Assembly (NCBI GenBank): GCA_902607435.1
Contig: CACLJX010000008.1
Span: 1 to 64,000 of the forward strand
Direction of reading: 5' to 3'
DNA: 64,000 nucleotides
Source of the DNA: an uncultured Alphaproteobacteria bacterium
Lineage (GTDB): Bacteria; Pseudomonadota; Alphaproteobacteria; HIMB59; GCA-002718135
Shown here in pieces: positions 28,100 through 36,732 of the stretch. The position numbers and the translations under genes are program-made. The notes beneath the pieces were generated by a model. That model had not been told where the DNA came from, did not search any database, and was given only the letters and a program-made list of their open reading frames with translations. How positions within the stretch are numbered: the first letter of the stretch is position 1; each line of letters begins with the position of its first letter.

Positions 28100-29112
28100 T
28101 ATACACCAATCTTTTTCCTTAAATCCTTAGATACTGTTGTATATTTAAAAACTAATTTTTTATCTGGATTGCAATACCTAAAACATTGTTGAGCCATTAA
28201 AGCAGCTTCATGAAATCCTGAAAGAATAAGTTTTAATTTTCCTGGATATGAATTGATGTCACCTATTGCAAAAATAGAAGGTATTGAAGTTTCAAATTTT
28301 TCTGTGTCAACTTTTATTAAGTTTTCATTTAAATTAAGTCCCCACTCAGCAACAGGTCCTAGCTCCATTTTTAAACCATAAAATGGCAATAAATAATCAG
28401 TTTGAATTAAGTGTGTTTGATCTTCGGTTTTATATTCAATATTTCTGATTTTCCCATTTTCACCCTCAATTGAAGATAATTGACCTACTAAAAATTTAAG
28501 TTTATTTTGTTTTTCTAAATTAAGCATTTTTAAAACAGAATCTGGCGCTGCTCGGAATTCTTTTCGTCTGTGTAACAAAGTAACATCAGCTATAGCTGCT
28601 AAATTAATTGTCCAGTCTAAGGCAGAATCTCCACCTCCCACTATCAGAATTTTTTTTCCTTTCATTATAGAAATATCTTTTACTGCATAAAAAACACTTT
28701 TGTTTTCATACAGATCTATATTATTAATAGGTGGCTTCCTTGGAACAAAACTACCTGCGCCTGAAGCAATAACAATGCATTTACCAATAATTATATTGCC
28801 TTCAGATGTTGTTATTTTCCATTTCTTGTCTTCGGTTTTTTCAACTACTTCTGCTTGTTGATTTAAATGAAAAACAGGATCAAAAATTTTAGCTTGCTTA
28901 AGCAAATTATCCGTTAAATCTTGAGCTGTAATGCTAATTCTTGAAGGAATATCTAAAATAGGTTTTTCAGGATATAATTCTGCACATTGTCCTCCTACTT
29001 TATCTAAATTATCTATAAGATGACATTTTAGATTCAATAAACCTAATTCGAATATTGCAAAAAGACCCACAGGTCCTGCTCCAATAATCACAACATCTGT
29101 TTTATGTTCCAT
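28099..29112 (-). CDS. Ferredoxin--NADP+ reductase, type 2 (thioredoxin-reductase-like)
   Basis: This flavoprotein transfers electrons between NADPH and ferredoxin. The 337-residue protein has the FAD motif VVIIGAGPVGLFA at residues 7-19 and the KVGGQCAELYPEKPILDIP segment (about 42-60) that is characteristic of the type 2 FNR family. The NADPH motif ILIVGGGDSALDW lies near 155. It lacks the CxxC pair of true thioredoxin reductases. A second FAD segment, IFAIGDINSYPGKLKLILSG, is near 275. It is cotranscribed with the ferredoxin and is divergent from ctaA. Confidence 0.93.
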   Translation of the reverse strand: MEHKTDVVIIGAGPVGLFAIFELGLLNLKCHLIDNLDKVGGQCAELYPEKPILDIPSRISITAQDLTDNLLKQAKIFDPVFHLNQQAEVVEKTEDKKWKITTSEGNIIIGKCIVIASGAGSFVPRKPPINNIDLYENKSVFYAVKDISIMKGKKILIVGGGDSALDWTINLAAIADVTLLHRRKEFRAAPDSVLKMLNLEKQNKLKFLVGQLSSIEGENGKIRNIEYKTEDQTHLIQTDYLLPFYGLKMELGPVAEWGLNLNENLIKVDTEKFETSIPSIFAIGDINSYPGKLKLILSGFHEAALMAQQCFRYCNPDKKLVFKYTTVSKDLRKKIGV

Positions 29113-29235
29113 GAATTTACAAATCTTTAATAAAAATGTTTAGATAAACGAACTGCGTCAAAAATACCATTGATAAATTAATAAATTCAAAAATAAGAAC
29201 TTAAATTATAATTTATAATCATTATATAGTATTTT

Positions 29236-30267
29236 ATGACTATAGTTTCAAAAAAAACAAATAATAGAATGGGTATTTTGGTTTGGTTAATATCTCTTAC
29301 AGTATTTATTTTAATTATGATTATCATTGGTGGTCTTACAAGATTAACTGAATCAGGTTTATCTATGGTTGACTGGAGACCAATAATGGGAACTATTCCT
29401 CCCCTATCTTATTCATCATGGATTGAAGTTTTTGAAAAATATAAATTAAGTCCGGAATTCAAAATTGTTAATTCATCAATAACCCTAGATGAGTTTAAGC
29501 AAATTTTTTGGTGGGAATGGTTGCATCGTTTTTTTGCAAGATGTTTGGGTATTGTTTTTATCTTACCTTTTATTTATTTCTATTTAAAAAAAAAACTAGA
29601 TAACTATTTAAGTTTTACTTTAATTATTGTTTTTATTTTTGGCTTGATACAAGCAATTATTGGTTGGTGGATGGTTAAAAGTGGTCTAGTTGATAATCCT
29701 TATGTAAGCGCTTATAGGTTAACTATCCATCTAGGTATTGCTTTGGTAATTTTTAGCATCCTTTTATGGCTTTCATTAACTTACTATTATGGAAAAGAAA
29801 AAATCTACAATAGACCAAAATTTATCAAAAATTTATTTCATATATCATTAATGTTAATTTTTTTAACGATTATTTCTGGTGGTTTTATGGCTGGCACAGA
29901 CTCTGGAAAATCTTTTAATACTTTTCCATTGATGAATGAACAATTTTTCCCAGATGATTATTTTTTAAATGAATACGGTTGGAAAAATATTTTTGAAAAT
30001 ACTATTGCAATAAACTTCAATCATAGATGGTTAGCAATCTTTACTTTTATATTTATTTCCTCTTTGACATTGTATTTAGTGAAAAAAGATAATTATAATA
30101 AATTTTCTCTATTTTTAGTTTTATCTTTATTATTGATACAAATTTTTTTAGGTATATTGACTTTAATTTACTCCGTACCACTTAATTTAGCTATTCTTCA
30201 TCAAATTAATGCCACATTATTACTTGCTTCAATGATATTTGCCTATCATAGGTTAATATATAAATAG
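29236..30267 (+). CDS. ctaA: Heme A synthase (CtaA/COX15)
   Basis: This membrane enzyme oxidises heme O to heme A for aa3-type cytochrome oxidase. The 343-residue protein has eight or so hydrophobic segments. The signatures are GGLTRLTESGLSMVDW near residues 33-48, a heme-ligand segment EWLHRFFAR near 94-102, and HLGIALVIFS and NFNHRWLAI later, giving the paired histidines of the two half-domains. It matches the alphaproteobacterial COX15 type. It implies aerobic respiration with an aa3 oxidase, whose genes are outside the window. Confidence 0.95.
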   Translation: MTIVSKKTNNRMGILVWLISLTVFILIMIIIGGLTRLTESGLSMVDWRPIMGTIPPLSYSSWIEVFEKYKLSPEFKIVNSSITLDEFKQIFWWEWLHRFFARCLGIVFILPFIYFYLKKKLDNYLSFTLIIVFIFGLIQAIIGWWMVKSGLVDNPYVSAYRLTIHLGIALVIFSILLWLSLTYYYGKEKIYNRPKFIKNLFHISLMLIFLTIISGGFMAGTDSGKSFNTFPLMNEQFFPDDYFLNEYGWKNIFENTIAINFNHRWLAIFTFIFISSLTLYLVKKDNYNKFSLFLVLSLLLIQIFLGILTLIYSVPLNLAILHQINATLLLASMIFAYHRLIYK

Positions 30268-30335
30268 ATTGATAAGAGAAAATTATTTATATAAATGAGG
30301 ATTTAAATTTTTCTTTAACACTAATTTAGTTAAAT

Positions 30336-31013
30336 ATGCGAATATTAACAATTTTTTTATATATATTTACTTTTTTATTTGTAACTTCAGTTCAGGGTTT
30401 TCCAATTCCAAAAAATAATAAAGTTGTTTTTGATGTAATTCGGAAAAATAAAGTAATTGGATCACACGAAATTTTATTTTCAGAAAAAAATGGATACATA
30501 CATATAGAAACAAATATAGATGTAGAAGTAAAAATTTTTTTTGTAACTGCTTACGAATTTTTCCATCAATCTACTGAAGTTTGGAAAGATGGAAATTTTA
30601 TAAAAATAAATGGATATTCTGACTTTGAAGATGAAAGAGAGTATTTTATTAAAGGAGAGATTAAAGATGATTTCTTTTTTGCAAGTGGTATGGATGGTGA
30701 ACTTAAATTGGATAAAAATCTAATTCCCTCAAATTTCTGGAATCAAGATGTAATGTATCAAAAACAAATTTTTGACACCCAAAAGGGCATTGTTCGGAAA
30801 TTAGATGTTAAGGAAATTGGCGCAGATACAATTGAAATTAACAATATAAAAGTTGATTGTATTAAATTTACTCTTAATGCAGAAAAACATCAAAAAGATA
30901 AAAAACAGTTTCCAGAATACACTCTTTGGTATTCAAAAAATAAAGAATTAATGAAATTTAAGTTTAAAAGCACGAAAGACGATAAAATTATTCAAATAAT
31001 AAGAAAGCAATAA
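30336..31013 (+). CDS. Secreted DUF6134-like beta-rich protein
   Basis: This 225-residue protein has an N-terminal signal peptide (about residues 1-21, ILTIFLYIFTFLFVTSVQG). The rest is beta-strand rich, with the pattern VVFDVIRKNKVIGSHEILF followed by TEVWKDGNFIKINGYSD and a TLWYSKNKELMKFKFKS end. That layout is typical of DUF6134/DUF3108-like periplasmic proteins. No catalytic residues are evident. It follows ctaA on the same strand after 68 bp and is convergent with the phosphofructokinase gene. The family label rests on pattern memory and should be treated as moderate. Confidence 0.75.
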   Translation: MRILTIFLYIFTFLFVTSVQGFPIPKNNKVVFDVIRKNKVIGSHEILFSEKNGYIHIETNIDVEVKIFFVTAYEFFHQSTEVWKDGNFIKINGYSDFEDEREYFIKGEIKDDFFFASGMDGELKLDKNLIPSNFWNQDVMYQKQIFDTQKGIVRKLDVKEIGADTIEINNIKVDCIKFTLNAEKHQKDKKQFPEYTLWYSKNKELMKFKFKSTKDDKIIQIIRKQ

Positions 31014-31029
31014 TAAATATTATTAAAAA

Positions 31030-32112
31030 TTATATTTCTCCAATATAAATGTTAAGAGCTTTAGCTACTTTTATTAAGGGATCATTAATATTAATAGTTT
31101 TAGAGAAACCTGCTATTGTATTTAAATCTACATCAGTTACTCCTCTATTTTGCCATACAACTACTCGATCAAATTTATTTTGAGCAATTAAATCTACGGC
31201 ATGGACACCAAAAGCACTAGCTATCAACCTATCCCTATGGCTTGGTTGAGCACCACGCTGAACATGGCCCAAAACTGTCACCCTGGTTTCAGCTTCAGCA
31301 AGTTTATAAATTTTATCTCCGATGTATGCTCCTATCCCTCCTAATCTTACTTGCCCATCAATATATTTTATAAAAGCTTTAGAACCATTTTCTTTTCTTA
31401 CTGATTCAGCAACTACGATCAAAGCATGATTTCTTCCATCTTTTCGAATTTTTTCAATGTGTTTTGCAATAGATTTGAGAGAATATTTTATTTCAGGAAT
31501 CAATATAACATCTGCTCCTCCAGCAATGCCTGCATTTAAAGCAATATGACCTGCATCCCTACCCATAACTTCTAATATCATTGCTCTTTTATGACTAGCA
31601 GCTGTAGGTTGTAACATATCTAAGGCATGTGTGACTACATCAACTGCAGTATCATAGCCAATAGATAATTCGTTATTCATTACATCATTATCAATTGTTT
31701 TTGGGATACCTACAAATTTTATTTTACCTTTTTTTGTAAGAGCTTTAAGTATTTTCATACTTCCATCTCCTCCTACACCAATTAAGGCATCCAATTGCAA
31801 TTTGTTAAACCCTCGAATAATTCTGTCTGACATATCAACTAAAGTTCCATCTTTTTGTCGATACTTGAATGGATTACCTTTATTATTTGAGCCTAAAAAT
31901 GTACCACCCATTCTCATTAAGTTTCCATCAAAATTGTTAAGTTTTAATTCAATAACATCAAGAGGGTCACTCATTAGACCAAGAGTTCCATCCTTTATTC
32001 CATAAACTTGCCAACCATGTTCATTAATCGCACTGAAAGTAACTGCTCTAATAACAGCATTTAAACCTCCGCAGTCTCCACCACTTGTCAATATTCCTAT
32101 TTTTTTTATCAC
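31030..32112 (-). CDS. pfkA: 6-phosphofructokinase (ATP-type residue, group III-like)
   Basis: PFK phosphorylates fructose 6-phosphate. The 360-residue protein begins with ILTSGGDCGGLNAVIR. The nucleotide-site segment reads GVGGDGS near residue 113; glycine at the position equivalent to E. coli 104 indicates ATP use, whereas PPi enzymes have aspartate. The catalytic segment is PKTIDND near 137, with lysine at the position equivalent to 124, as in group III and PPi-type enzymes. MGRDAGH near 183 binds the sugar phosphate. With pyruvate kinase also in the window, it suggests an Embden-Meyerhof route. Confidence 0.92.
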   Translation of the reverse strand: MIKKIGILTSGGDCGGLNAVIRAVTFSAINEHGWQVYGIKDGTLGLMSDPLDVIELKLNNFDGNLMRMGGTFLGSNNKGNPFKYRQKDGTLVDMSDRIIRGFNKLQLDALIGVGGDGSMKILKALTKKGKIKFVGIPKTIDNDVMNNELSIGYDTAVDVVTHALDMLQPTAASHKRAMILEVMGRDAGHIALNAGIAGGADVILIPEIKYSLKSIAKHIEKIRKDGRNHALIVVAESVRKENGSKAFIKYIDGQVRLGGIGAYIGDKIYKLAEAETRVTVLGHVQRGAQPSHRDRLIASAFGVHAVDLIAQNKFDRVVVWQNRGVTDVDLNTIAGFSKTININDPLIKVAKALNIYIGEI

Positions 32113-32191
32113 AAACTACTACTATACTAAATCATATTAAGAAAAAAAAGATGATATTAGTTTATCAAAGAGTTTATATTACATTTCTATT

Positions 32192-32395
32192 ATGAATGTT
32201 GAAAAAAAAGAATTAATTGAACAATTGTTAATACTTGAACAAGAACATAGAGATCTTGATGAAATATTACAGAGGATACAAGAAGGCAAAACTGTTAATT
32301 TATTACAAATACAAAGGTTAAAAAAACGTAAATTAGGTCTAAAAGATAAAATAGCTAATATAAAAGATAAAATTGAACCTGATATTATTGCTTAA
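32192..32395 (+). CDS. YdcH/DUF465 family small protein
   Basis: This is a 67-residue, highly charged helical-hairpin protein. The segment LILEQEHRDLDEILQRI and the later LQIQRLKKRKLGLKDKI match the DUF465 (YdcH) pattern of two antiparallel helices. The function is unknown; E. coli YdcH is also uncharacterised. The gene is divergent from pfkA (79 bp gap). Its last 11 bp overlap the convergent COQ9-family gene. Confidence 0.88.
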   Translation: MNVEKKELIEQLLILEQEHRDLDEILQRIQEGKTVNLLQIQRLKKRKLGLKDKIANIKDKIEPDIIA

Positions 32396-33029
32396 ATTCC
32401 TTAGCTAAATTAAAAAAATTTGGTAAAAAAATAGAAGCTTTATTGAGCTTTTTCTTAATTTTCGGAATTATAGAAACTTTTTCTAGTTGTTTATTTAAAA
32501 AATTTTTTGTTTGATTAAAGTCTTTATCATTATTTAACCAATAAAAAATTGTTGAACTATAAATTAATGCTAAAATTGCTCTTTTAGTATAAAAATTAAA
32601 ATCAGTAGATTTATCTCCTGCAATAAACCAAATTTGATCTACAATATTATAAAGAGATAAAGTTGCTATTTTAGAATGTTGAGGAAGCATTAATGTAAAC
32701 ATAGTTTTTTTTAGTAATTTTTTGTCTTTCTTATTCATTTTTAATCTTAATAAAATTATTTCCTTAACTCGTTCATGTGTTTTCATTCTACTTAAATTAA
32801 TTTTTTGGCTTGCCTTAGTCATTCTATCATTCAAAATTGAGAGATAAAATTCAAGAATTGATTTATATCCTTTAGGAAATAGAGCTAATATTACTTCTCT
32901 TCTAAATTTATTTTTGCTGACAATAAAATCAACGATATTATCGTTCCATCCATTTAAAATAATATGTTCTTTTGCTACACTTACAATATCTATGCGAATG
33001 TTATTTAATTTATTTTCTTTCTTTTTCAT
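32385..33029 (-). CDS. COQ9 family protein
   Basis: COQ9 is a lipid-binding protein needed for the hydroxylation steps of ubiquinone synthesis in mitochondria and alphaproteobacteria. The 214-residue protein has a TetR-like N-terminal helical part and the conserved C-terminal COQ9 domain. FYTKRAILALIYSSTIFYWLNND (about residues 140-162), split here as FYTKRAILALIY and SSTIFYWLNND, is the family's recognisable stretch. It fits with ubiG and the ABC1-family kinase in the same window. It overlaps def by 20 bp, so the two are cotranscribed. Confidence 0.88.
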   Translation of the reverse strand: MKKKENKLNNIRIDIVSVAKEHIILNGWNDNIVDFIVSKNKFRREVILALFPKGYKSILEFYLSILNDRMTKASQKINLSRMKTHERVKEIILLRLKMNKKDKKLLKKTMFTLMLPQHSKIATLSLYNIVDQIWFIAGDKSTDFNFYTKRAILALIYSSTIFYWLNNDKDFNQTKNFLNKQLEKVSIIPKIKKKLNKASIFLPNFFNLAKEFKQ

Positions 33030-33549
33030 TTTTCCAATAATCTTCTATTTCATTAACAAAGCCAAAAGCCCTACTATCTACAAGCCTATGTATATAAAGA
33101 ATACCCATTAAATGATCAACCTCATGTTGCACTATCCTAGCATGTAGTCCTTCTGCTTCTTTTTTTATTAAATTGCCATTCATATCATGCCCTTTATAAG
33201 TAATTTTAGAAGATCTTTTTACTAATCCAGTCATACCCGGAATAGACAAGCATCCTTCCCACTGATCTTCTGTTGCTTTTGAAATTTTTGTTATTTTTGG
33301 ATTAATCAAAGCTGTAATTTCTATTGTACTATTTTTATTCTTTACTGCTTCTTCAGGCACTCTAAATATAATAATTTTTTTACTAACATGAACCTGAGGA
33401 GCTGCTAAACCGATTCCTTTAGCATCAAGCATTGTTTCTGTCATATCTTTAATAAGTTTCTTAATTGATGGATGAGGAATTTTTTTAACAATTGATGTTC
33501 TTTTTTGTAAGATGGGGTGCCCTAATCTTGCTATTTTTAAAATAGACAT
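33010..33549 (-). CDS. def: Peptide deformylase
   Basis: Def removes the formyl group from nascent proteins. The 179-residue protein has all three family motifs: GIGLAAPQ near residues 45-52, EGCLSIPG with the metal-binding cysteine near 98, and QHEVDHL with both metal histidines near 140. It is a type 1 enzyme of normal size. The usual partner fmt is not adjacent; a COQ9-family gene overlaps its end by 20 bp instead. It is divergent from rpsU. Confidence 0.97.
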   Translation of the reverse strand: MSILKIARLGHPILQKRTSIVKKIPHPSIKKLIKDMTETMLDAKGIGLAAPQVHVSKKIIIFRVPEEAVKNKNSTIEITALINPKITKISKATEDQWEGCLSIPGMTGLVKRSSKITYKGHDMNGNLIKKEAEGLHARIVQHEVDHLMGILYIHRLVDSRAFGFVNEIEDYWKNEKERK

Positions 33550-33656
33550 AATAGTATTATATAAATCTCTATCATGTATTTCAAATAATTAAATAATCAA
33601 TAAAAACAATTAGAACATTTGCTTTATTAATTGCTTTATGTTAGTCCGATTAACGC

Positions 33657-33663
33657 AAAAGGA
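33657..33663 (+). promoter_or_regulatory. Ribosome binding site that sets the TTG start of rpsU
   Basis: The purine-rich AAAAGGA ends 6 bases before a TTG at 33670. Most genes in this window lack such a clear site. It favours the internal TTG over the upstream in-frame ATG at about 33640 and the frame opening at 33631, and it agrees with the usual length of S21. Confidence 0.65.
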
Positions 33664-33669
33664 ATAAAA

Positions 33670-33864
33670 TTGACAATACAAGTAACAGTTAAAGATAATA
33701 ATATTGAACAAGCTCTCAGAAGCTTAAAAAAGAAAATGCAACGAGAGGGTCTTTACAAAGAAATGAAGCTCAGAAAACATTATGAAAAACCTTCTCTTCG
33801 CAAAGCAAGAGAAAAAGAAGAATCTATAAGAAGAGTAAGAAAACTTAAAAGAAATAACGATTAA
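33670..33864 (+). CDS. rpsU: 30S ribosomal protein S21
   Basis: S21 is a small basic protein of the 30S platform that helps translation initiation. Read from the TTG at 33670 the product has 64 residues and starts (M)[36 protein letters not shown] and [13 protein letters not shown] follow, closely resembling other alphaproteobacterial S21 proteins. The frame is open further upstream, but the extra residues have no family match. It is divergent from def and convergent with pntB. Confidence 0.93.
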   Translation: MTIQVTVKDNNIEQALRSLKKKMQREGLYKEMKLRKHYEKPSLRKAREKEESIRRVRKLKRNND

Positions 33865-33879
33865 TTAAAATATTTATTT

Positions 33880-35271
33880 TTATCTTAATGCTTTGACTAT
33901 ATTTTCACACATTTTTTTAGCATCACCAAAAAGCATCGTTGTATTATCTCTGTAAAAAAGTTCATTATCAACCCCAGAATATCCAGTTGCTAAAGATCTT
34001 TTAACAAAAAGCACTGAATCAGATTTTTCAACATCTAAAATTGGCATACCATAAATTGGAGATGTCTTATCAGTTTTAGCTGCTGGATTGGTTACATCAT
34101 TAGCACCTATAACAAATGAAACTTCGGTAACGGGAAAATCATGGTTAATTTCTTCAAGCTCTAATACTTCTTCATATGGCACATTTGCTTCAGCAAGTAG
34201 TACATTCATATGACCTGGCATTCTTCCAGCTACAGGATGAATTGCATAACGAACGTTTATGTTTTCTTTTTTTAAAAGATCGCCCATTTCTTTTAAAGCA
34301 TGTTGTGCCTGTGCTACAGCCATTCCATAGCCAGGAATAATTATAACTGAATCAGCATTCTTCAAAATGTAGGCTGCATCTTCAGCGTTACCTTGTTTAA
34401 CAATTTTATCAGAGTTGTCAGAACCTCCTACACTAGCTTGTTCTCCACCAAAACCACCTAAAACAACACTGATAATAGATCGGTTCATTCCTTTGCTCAT
34501 AATGTAACTCAGTATTGCTCCTGACGCCCCTACTAGTGCGCCAGTAATAATTAATAGGTTGTTGCTGAGGGTAAAACCAATACCACAAGCCGCCCACCCT
34601 GAGTAAGAGTTCAACATTGAAATGACAACAGGCATATCTGCTCCACCTATCGGAATTACTACTAAAAAACCCAATAAAATTGAAATGATAACTATTGTCC
34701 AAAAAATAGAAGATAATTGTGTTAAAACAAAAATAACAATTAATGCTAAAATAAACAAAAATATTAGAGCATTAATTAAGTGTTGAAATTTAAATACAAT
34801 TGGATTGCCAGATATTGTTCCTTGCAATTTTCCAAAAGCAAGAACAGAACCAGAAAAAGTTACTGCTCCAATAAAAGTACCAATACTCATCTCAACAAGA
34901 CTACTTTTAAAAATTGAGCCTACATTTCCTATATTAAATGACATAGGATCATAAAAAGCTGCTGCAGCAACAAACACTGCTGCAAGACCGACCAAACTAT
35001 GAAATGCTGCAACTAGTTGGGGTAATGCTGTCATTTCAATTTTAAGTGCAATTATTGTCCCAATAAAACCACCAATTAAAACAGCTACACCAATTTCTGT
35101 ATAACTTAAAACACTCTTAAACATAAGCGTTGTAACTATAGCTATGACCATACCGATGATGCCCAAAATGTTTCCTAAGCGTGATGATTCTGGATGCGAC
35201 AAACCTCTAAGAGCAAATATAAAAAGTAATGCAGAAATTAAATATAATACTGATACTATATTTGATGACAT
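33880..35271 (-). CDS. pntB: Proton-translocating NAD(P)+ transhydrogenase subunit beta
   Basis: PntB carries the NADP(H)-binding domain III and most of the proton channel of the enzyme that makes NADPH at the expense of the proton gradient. The 463-residue protein has about nine membrane helices in the first ~260 residues. The C-terminal domain has the Rossmann segment IIPGYGMAVAQAQHAL (about 315-330) and the conserved HPVAGRMPGHMNVLLAEA. Its ATG touches the end of pntAB (1 bp overlap). All three pnt genes are intact. Confidence 0.97.
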   Translation of the reverse strand: MSSNIVSVLYLISALLFIFALRGLSHPESSRLGNILGIIGMVIAIVTTLMFKSVLSYTEIGVAVLIGGFIGTIIALKIEMTALPQLVAAFHSLVGLAAVFVAAAAFYDPMSFNIGNVGSIFKSSLVEMSIGTFIGAVTFSGSVLAFGKLQGTISGNPIVFKFQHLINALIFLFILALIVIFVLTQLSSIFWTIVIISILLGFLVVIPIGGADMPVVISMLNSYSGWAACGIGFTLSNNLLIITGALVGASGAILSYIMSKGMNRSIISVVLGGFGGEQASVGGSDNSDKIVKQGNAEDAAYILKNADSVIIIPGYGMAVAQAQHALKEMGDLLKKENINVRYAIHPVAGRMPGHMNVLLAEANVPYEEVLELEEINHDFPVTEVSFVIGANDVTNPAAKTDKTSPIYGMPILDVEKSDSVLFVKRSLATGYSGVDNELFYRDNTTMLFGDAKKMCENIVKALR

Positions 35272-35597
35272 TATTGTTCCTCTTTTTTTGTCTTAGGTTT
35301 CTTCTTAAACATTGAAAGCATCCGATAGGTCACAATAAATCCGCCAAAAATATTAACAGTAGCTAATATGACGCCGATCATTCCAAAAATTTTCGAAACC
35401 CCATACCCTCCTGGACCTGCCGCAAGAATAGCACCAACAATAATCACACTTGAAATCGCATTTGTTACACTCATTAAAGGACTATGAAGTGCTGGGGTTA
35501 CAGACCAAACTACATAATATCCAATTATACAAGCAAGAAAAAAAACTGTTAGACCGATTACAAATATATCTGAACTATGACTTACTATTCCATCCAT
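35271..35597 (-). CDS. pntAB: NAD(P)+ transhydrogenase subunit alpha, membrane part (PntA2)
   Basis: This 108-residue protein corresponds to the C-terminal membrane segment of E. coli PntA. It has three hydrophobic helices, including [20 protein letters not shown] and the conserved [19 protein letters not shown] segment (about residues 32-50) that forms part of the proton channel. A separate gene for this piece is the usual alphaproteobacterial three-gene layout. It lies between pntAA (1 bp gap) and pntB (1 bp overlap). Confidence 0.96.
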   Translation of the reverse strand: MDGIVSHSSDIFVIGLTVFFLACIIGYYVVWSVTPALHSPLMSVTNAISSVIIVGAILAAGPGGYGVSKIFGMIGVILATVNIFGGFIVTYRMLSMFKKKPKTKKEEQ

Positions 35598-35598
35598 C

Positions 35599-36720
35599 CT
35601 ATTTAAACTCCTCTAATTTTAATTCTCCATTATGAGTTAACACGACCGCATTAATAATTTCATCGTTCCAATCAATATCAATTTTTTTCTCATCTTTTTT
35701 TATGAATAGTGAAAGAAAATTTACAATATTTTTTGCATACAAAGCAGAAGCATCCTTTGCAACACGCCCTGGAACATTTGCATGACCGATAATTTTTACA
35801 CTATTATGAATTACAATTTCGCCTAATTTACTAAGTGGGCAGTTACCACCAGCTTCCACAGCAAGATCAACTACTATTGATCCTGGGGCCATCGTGTTTA
35901 TCATTTCCTCACTTACTAACACCGGCGCTGGTTTTCCTGGTATGAGAGCAGTACAAATTACAATGTCTTGTTTTGATATAGTTTCTGCAATTAATTGAGA
36001 TTGTTTTTTTTTATACTCTTCACTCATTTCTTTTGCATATCCATCTTTGGTTTCCGCATTTTCTATCTCTTCATCCTCCACCATTATGAATTTAGCCCCT
36101 AAACTTTCTACTTGTTCTTTAGTGGCAATTCTTACATCTGTAGCAGATACAACTGCTCCCAATCTTTTAGCTGTGGCGATTGCCTGTAAGCCTGCAACGC
36201 CTACTCCTAAAACCATAACTTTAGCCGGATTAATTCTTCCTGCTGCTGTCATCATCATAGGAAATGCTTTTCCAAATTGCTCAGCAGCATCAATGACTGA
36301 CCTGTAACCTGATAGATTTGCCTGAGAAGATAAGACATCCATGCTTTGTGATCTGCTAATTCTTGGAATTAATTCCATACAACATGCAGTTATTTTATTA
36401 TTAATTAAATCACTAAAACTATTTTTATTTTCATAGGGATTAAGTATCCCAACTAAAATTGTGTTATTATTCATTTTATCAATATCTTCTTTTGGAGGCA
36501 TCTGCACGCAAAGACATATGTTTGCATCTAAGCATTCCGAACGATTTACTATTTTAGCACCAGCAGATTGAAAAGATTCATCAACAAATCCAGATAAAAC
36601 ACCAGCTCCTTTTTCAATCAAAACATCGACACCTAACCTAAGTAAAAGTTTAACGGATTCAGGAGAAGTTGCTACACGTTGCTCACGCGAACTTATTTCT
36701 TTAATGATTGAAATTTGCAT
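35599..36720 (-). CDS. pntAA: NAD(P)+ transhydrogenase subunit alpha, NAD-binding part (PntA1)
   Basis: This is domain I of transhydrogenase, binding NAD(H). The 373-residue protein begins with the AlaDH/PNT N-terminal domain ([20 protein letters not shown]). It has the Rossmann motif [22 protein letters not shown], of which GVGVAGLQA lies near residue 172. The conserved [14 protein letters not shown] near 131 and the mobile-loop region are present. The first 13 bp upstream separate it from the ABC1-kinase gene, which may be part of the same transcript. Confidence 0.97.
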   Translation of the reverse strand: MQISIIKEISSREQRVATSPESVKLLLRLGVDVLIEKGAGVLSGFVDESFQSAGAKIVNRSECLDANICLCVQMPPKEDIDKMNNNTILVGILNPYENKNSFSDLINNKITACCMELIPRISRSQSMDVLSSQANLSGYRSVIDAAEQFGKAFPMMMTAAGRINPAKVMVLGVGVAGLQAIATAKRLGAVVSATDVRIATKEQVESLGAKFIMVEDEEIENAETKDGYAKEMSEEYKKKQSQLIAETISKQDIVICTALIPGKPAPVLVSEEMINTMAPGSIVVDLAVEAGGNCPLSKLGEIVIHNSVKIIGHANVPGRVAKDASALYAKNIVNFLSLFIKKDEKKIDIDWNDEIINAVVLTHNGELKLEEFK

Positions 36721-36732
36721 ATAGATAAATAT

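Noticed and set aside
34433..34702. 89-residue minus-strand ORF inside pntB
   Set aside because: It lies wholly within the well-conserved pntB in another frame, with a composition of frame-shifted hydrophobic sequence and no family resemblance.
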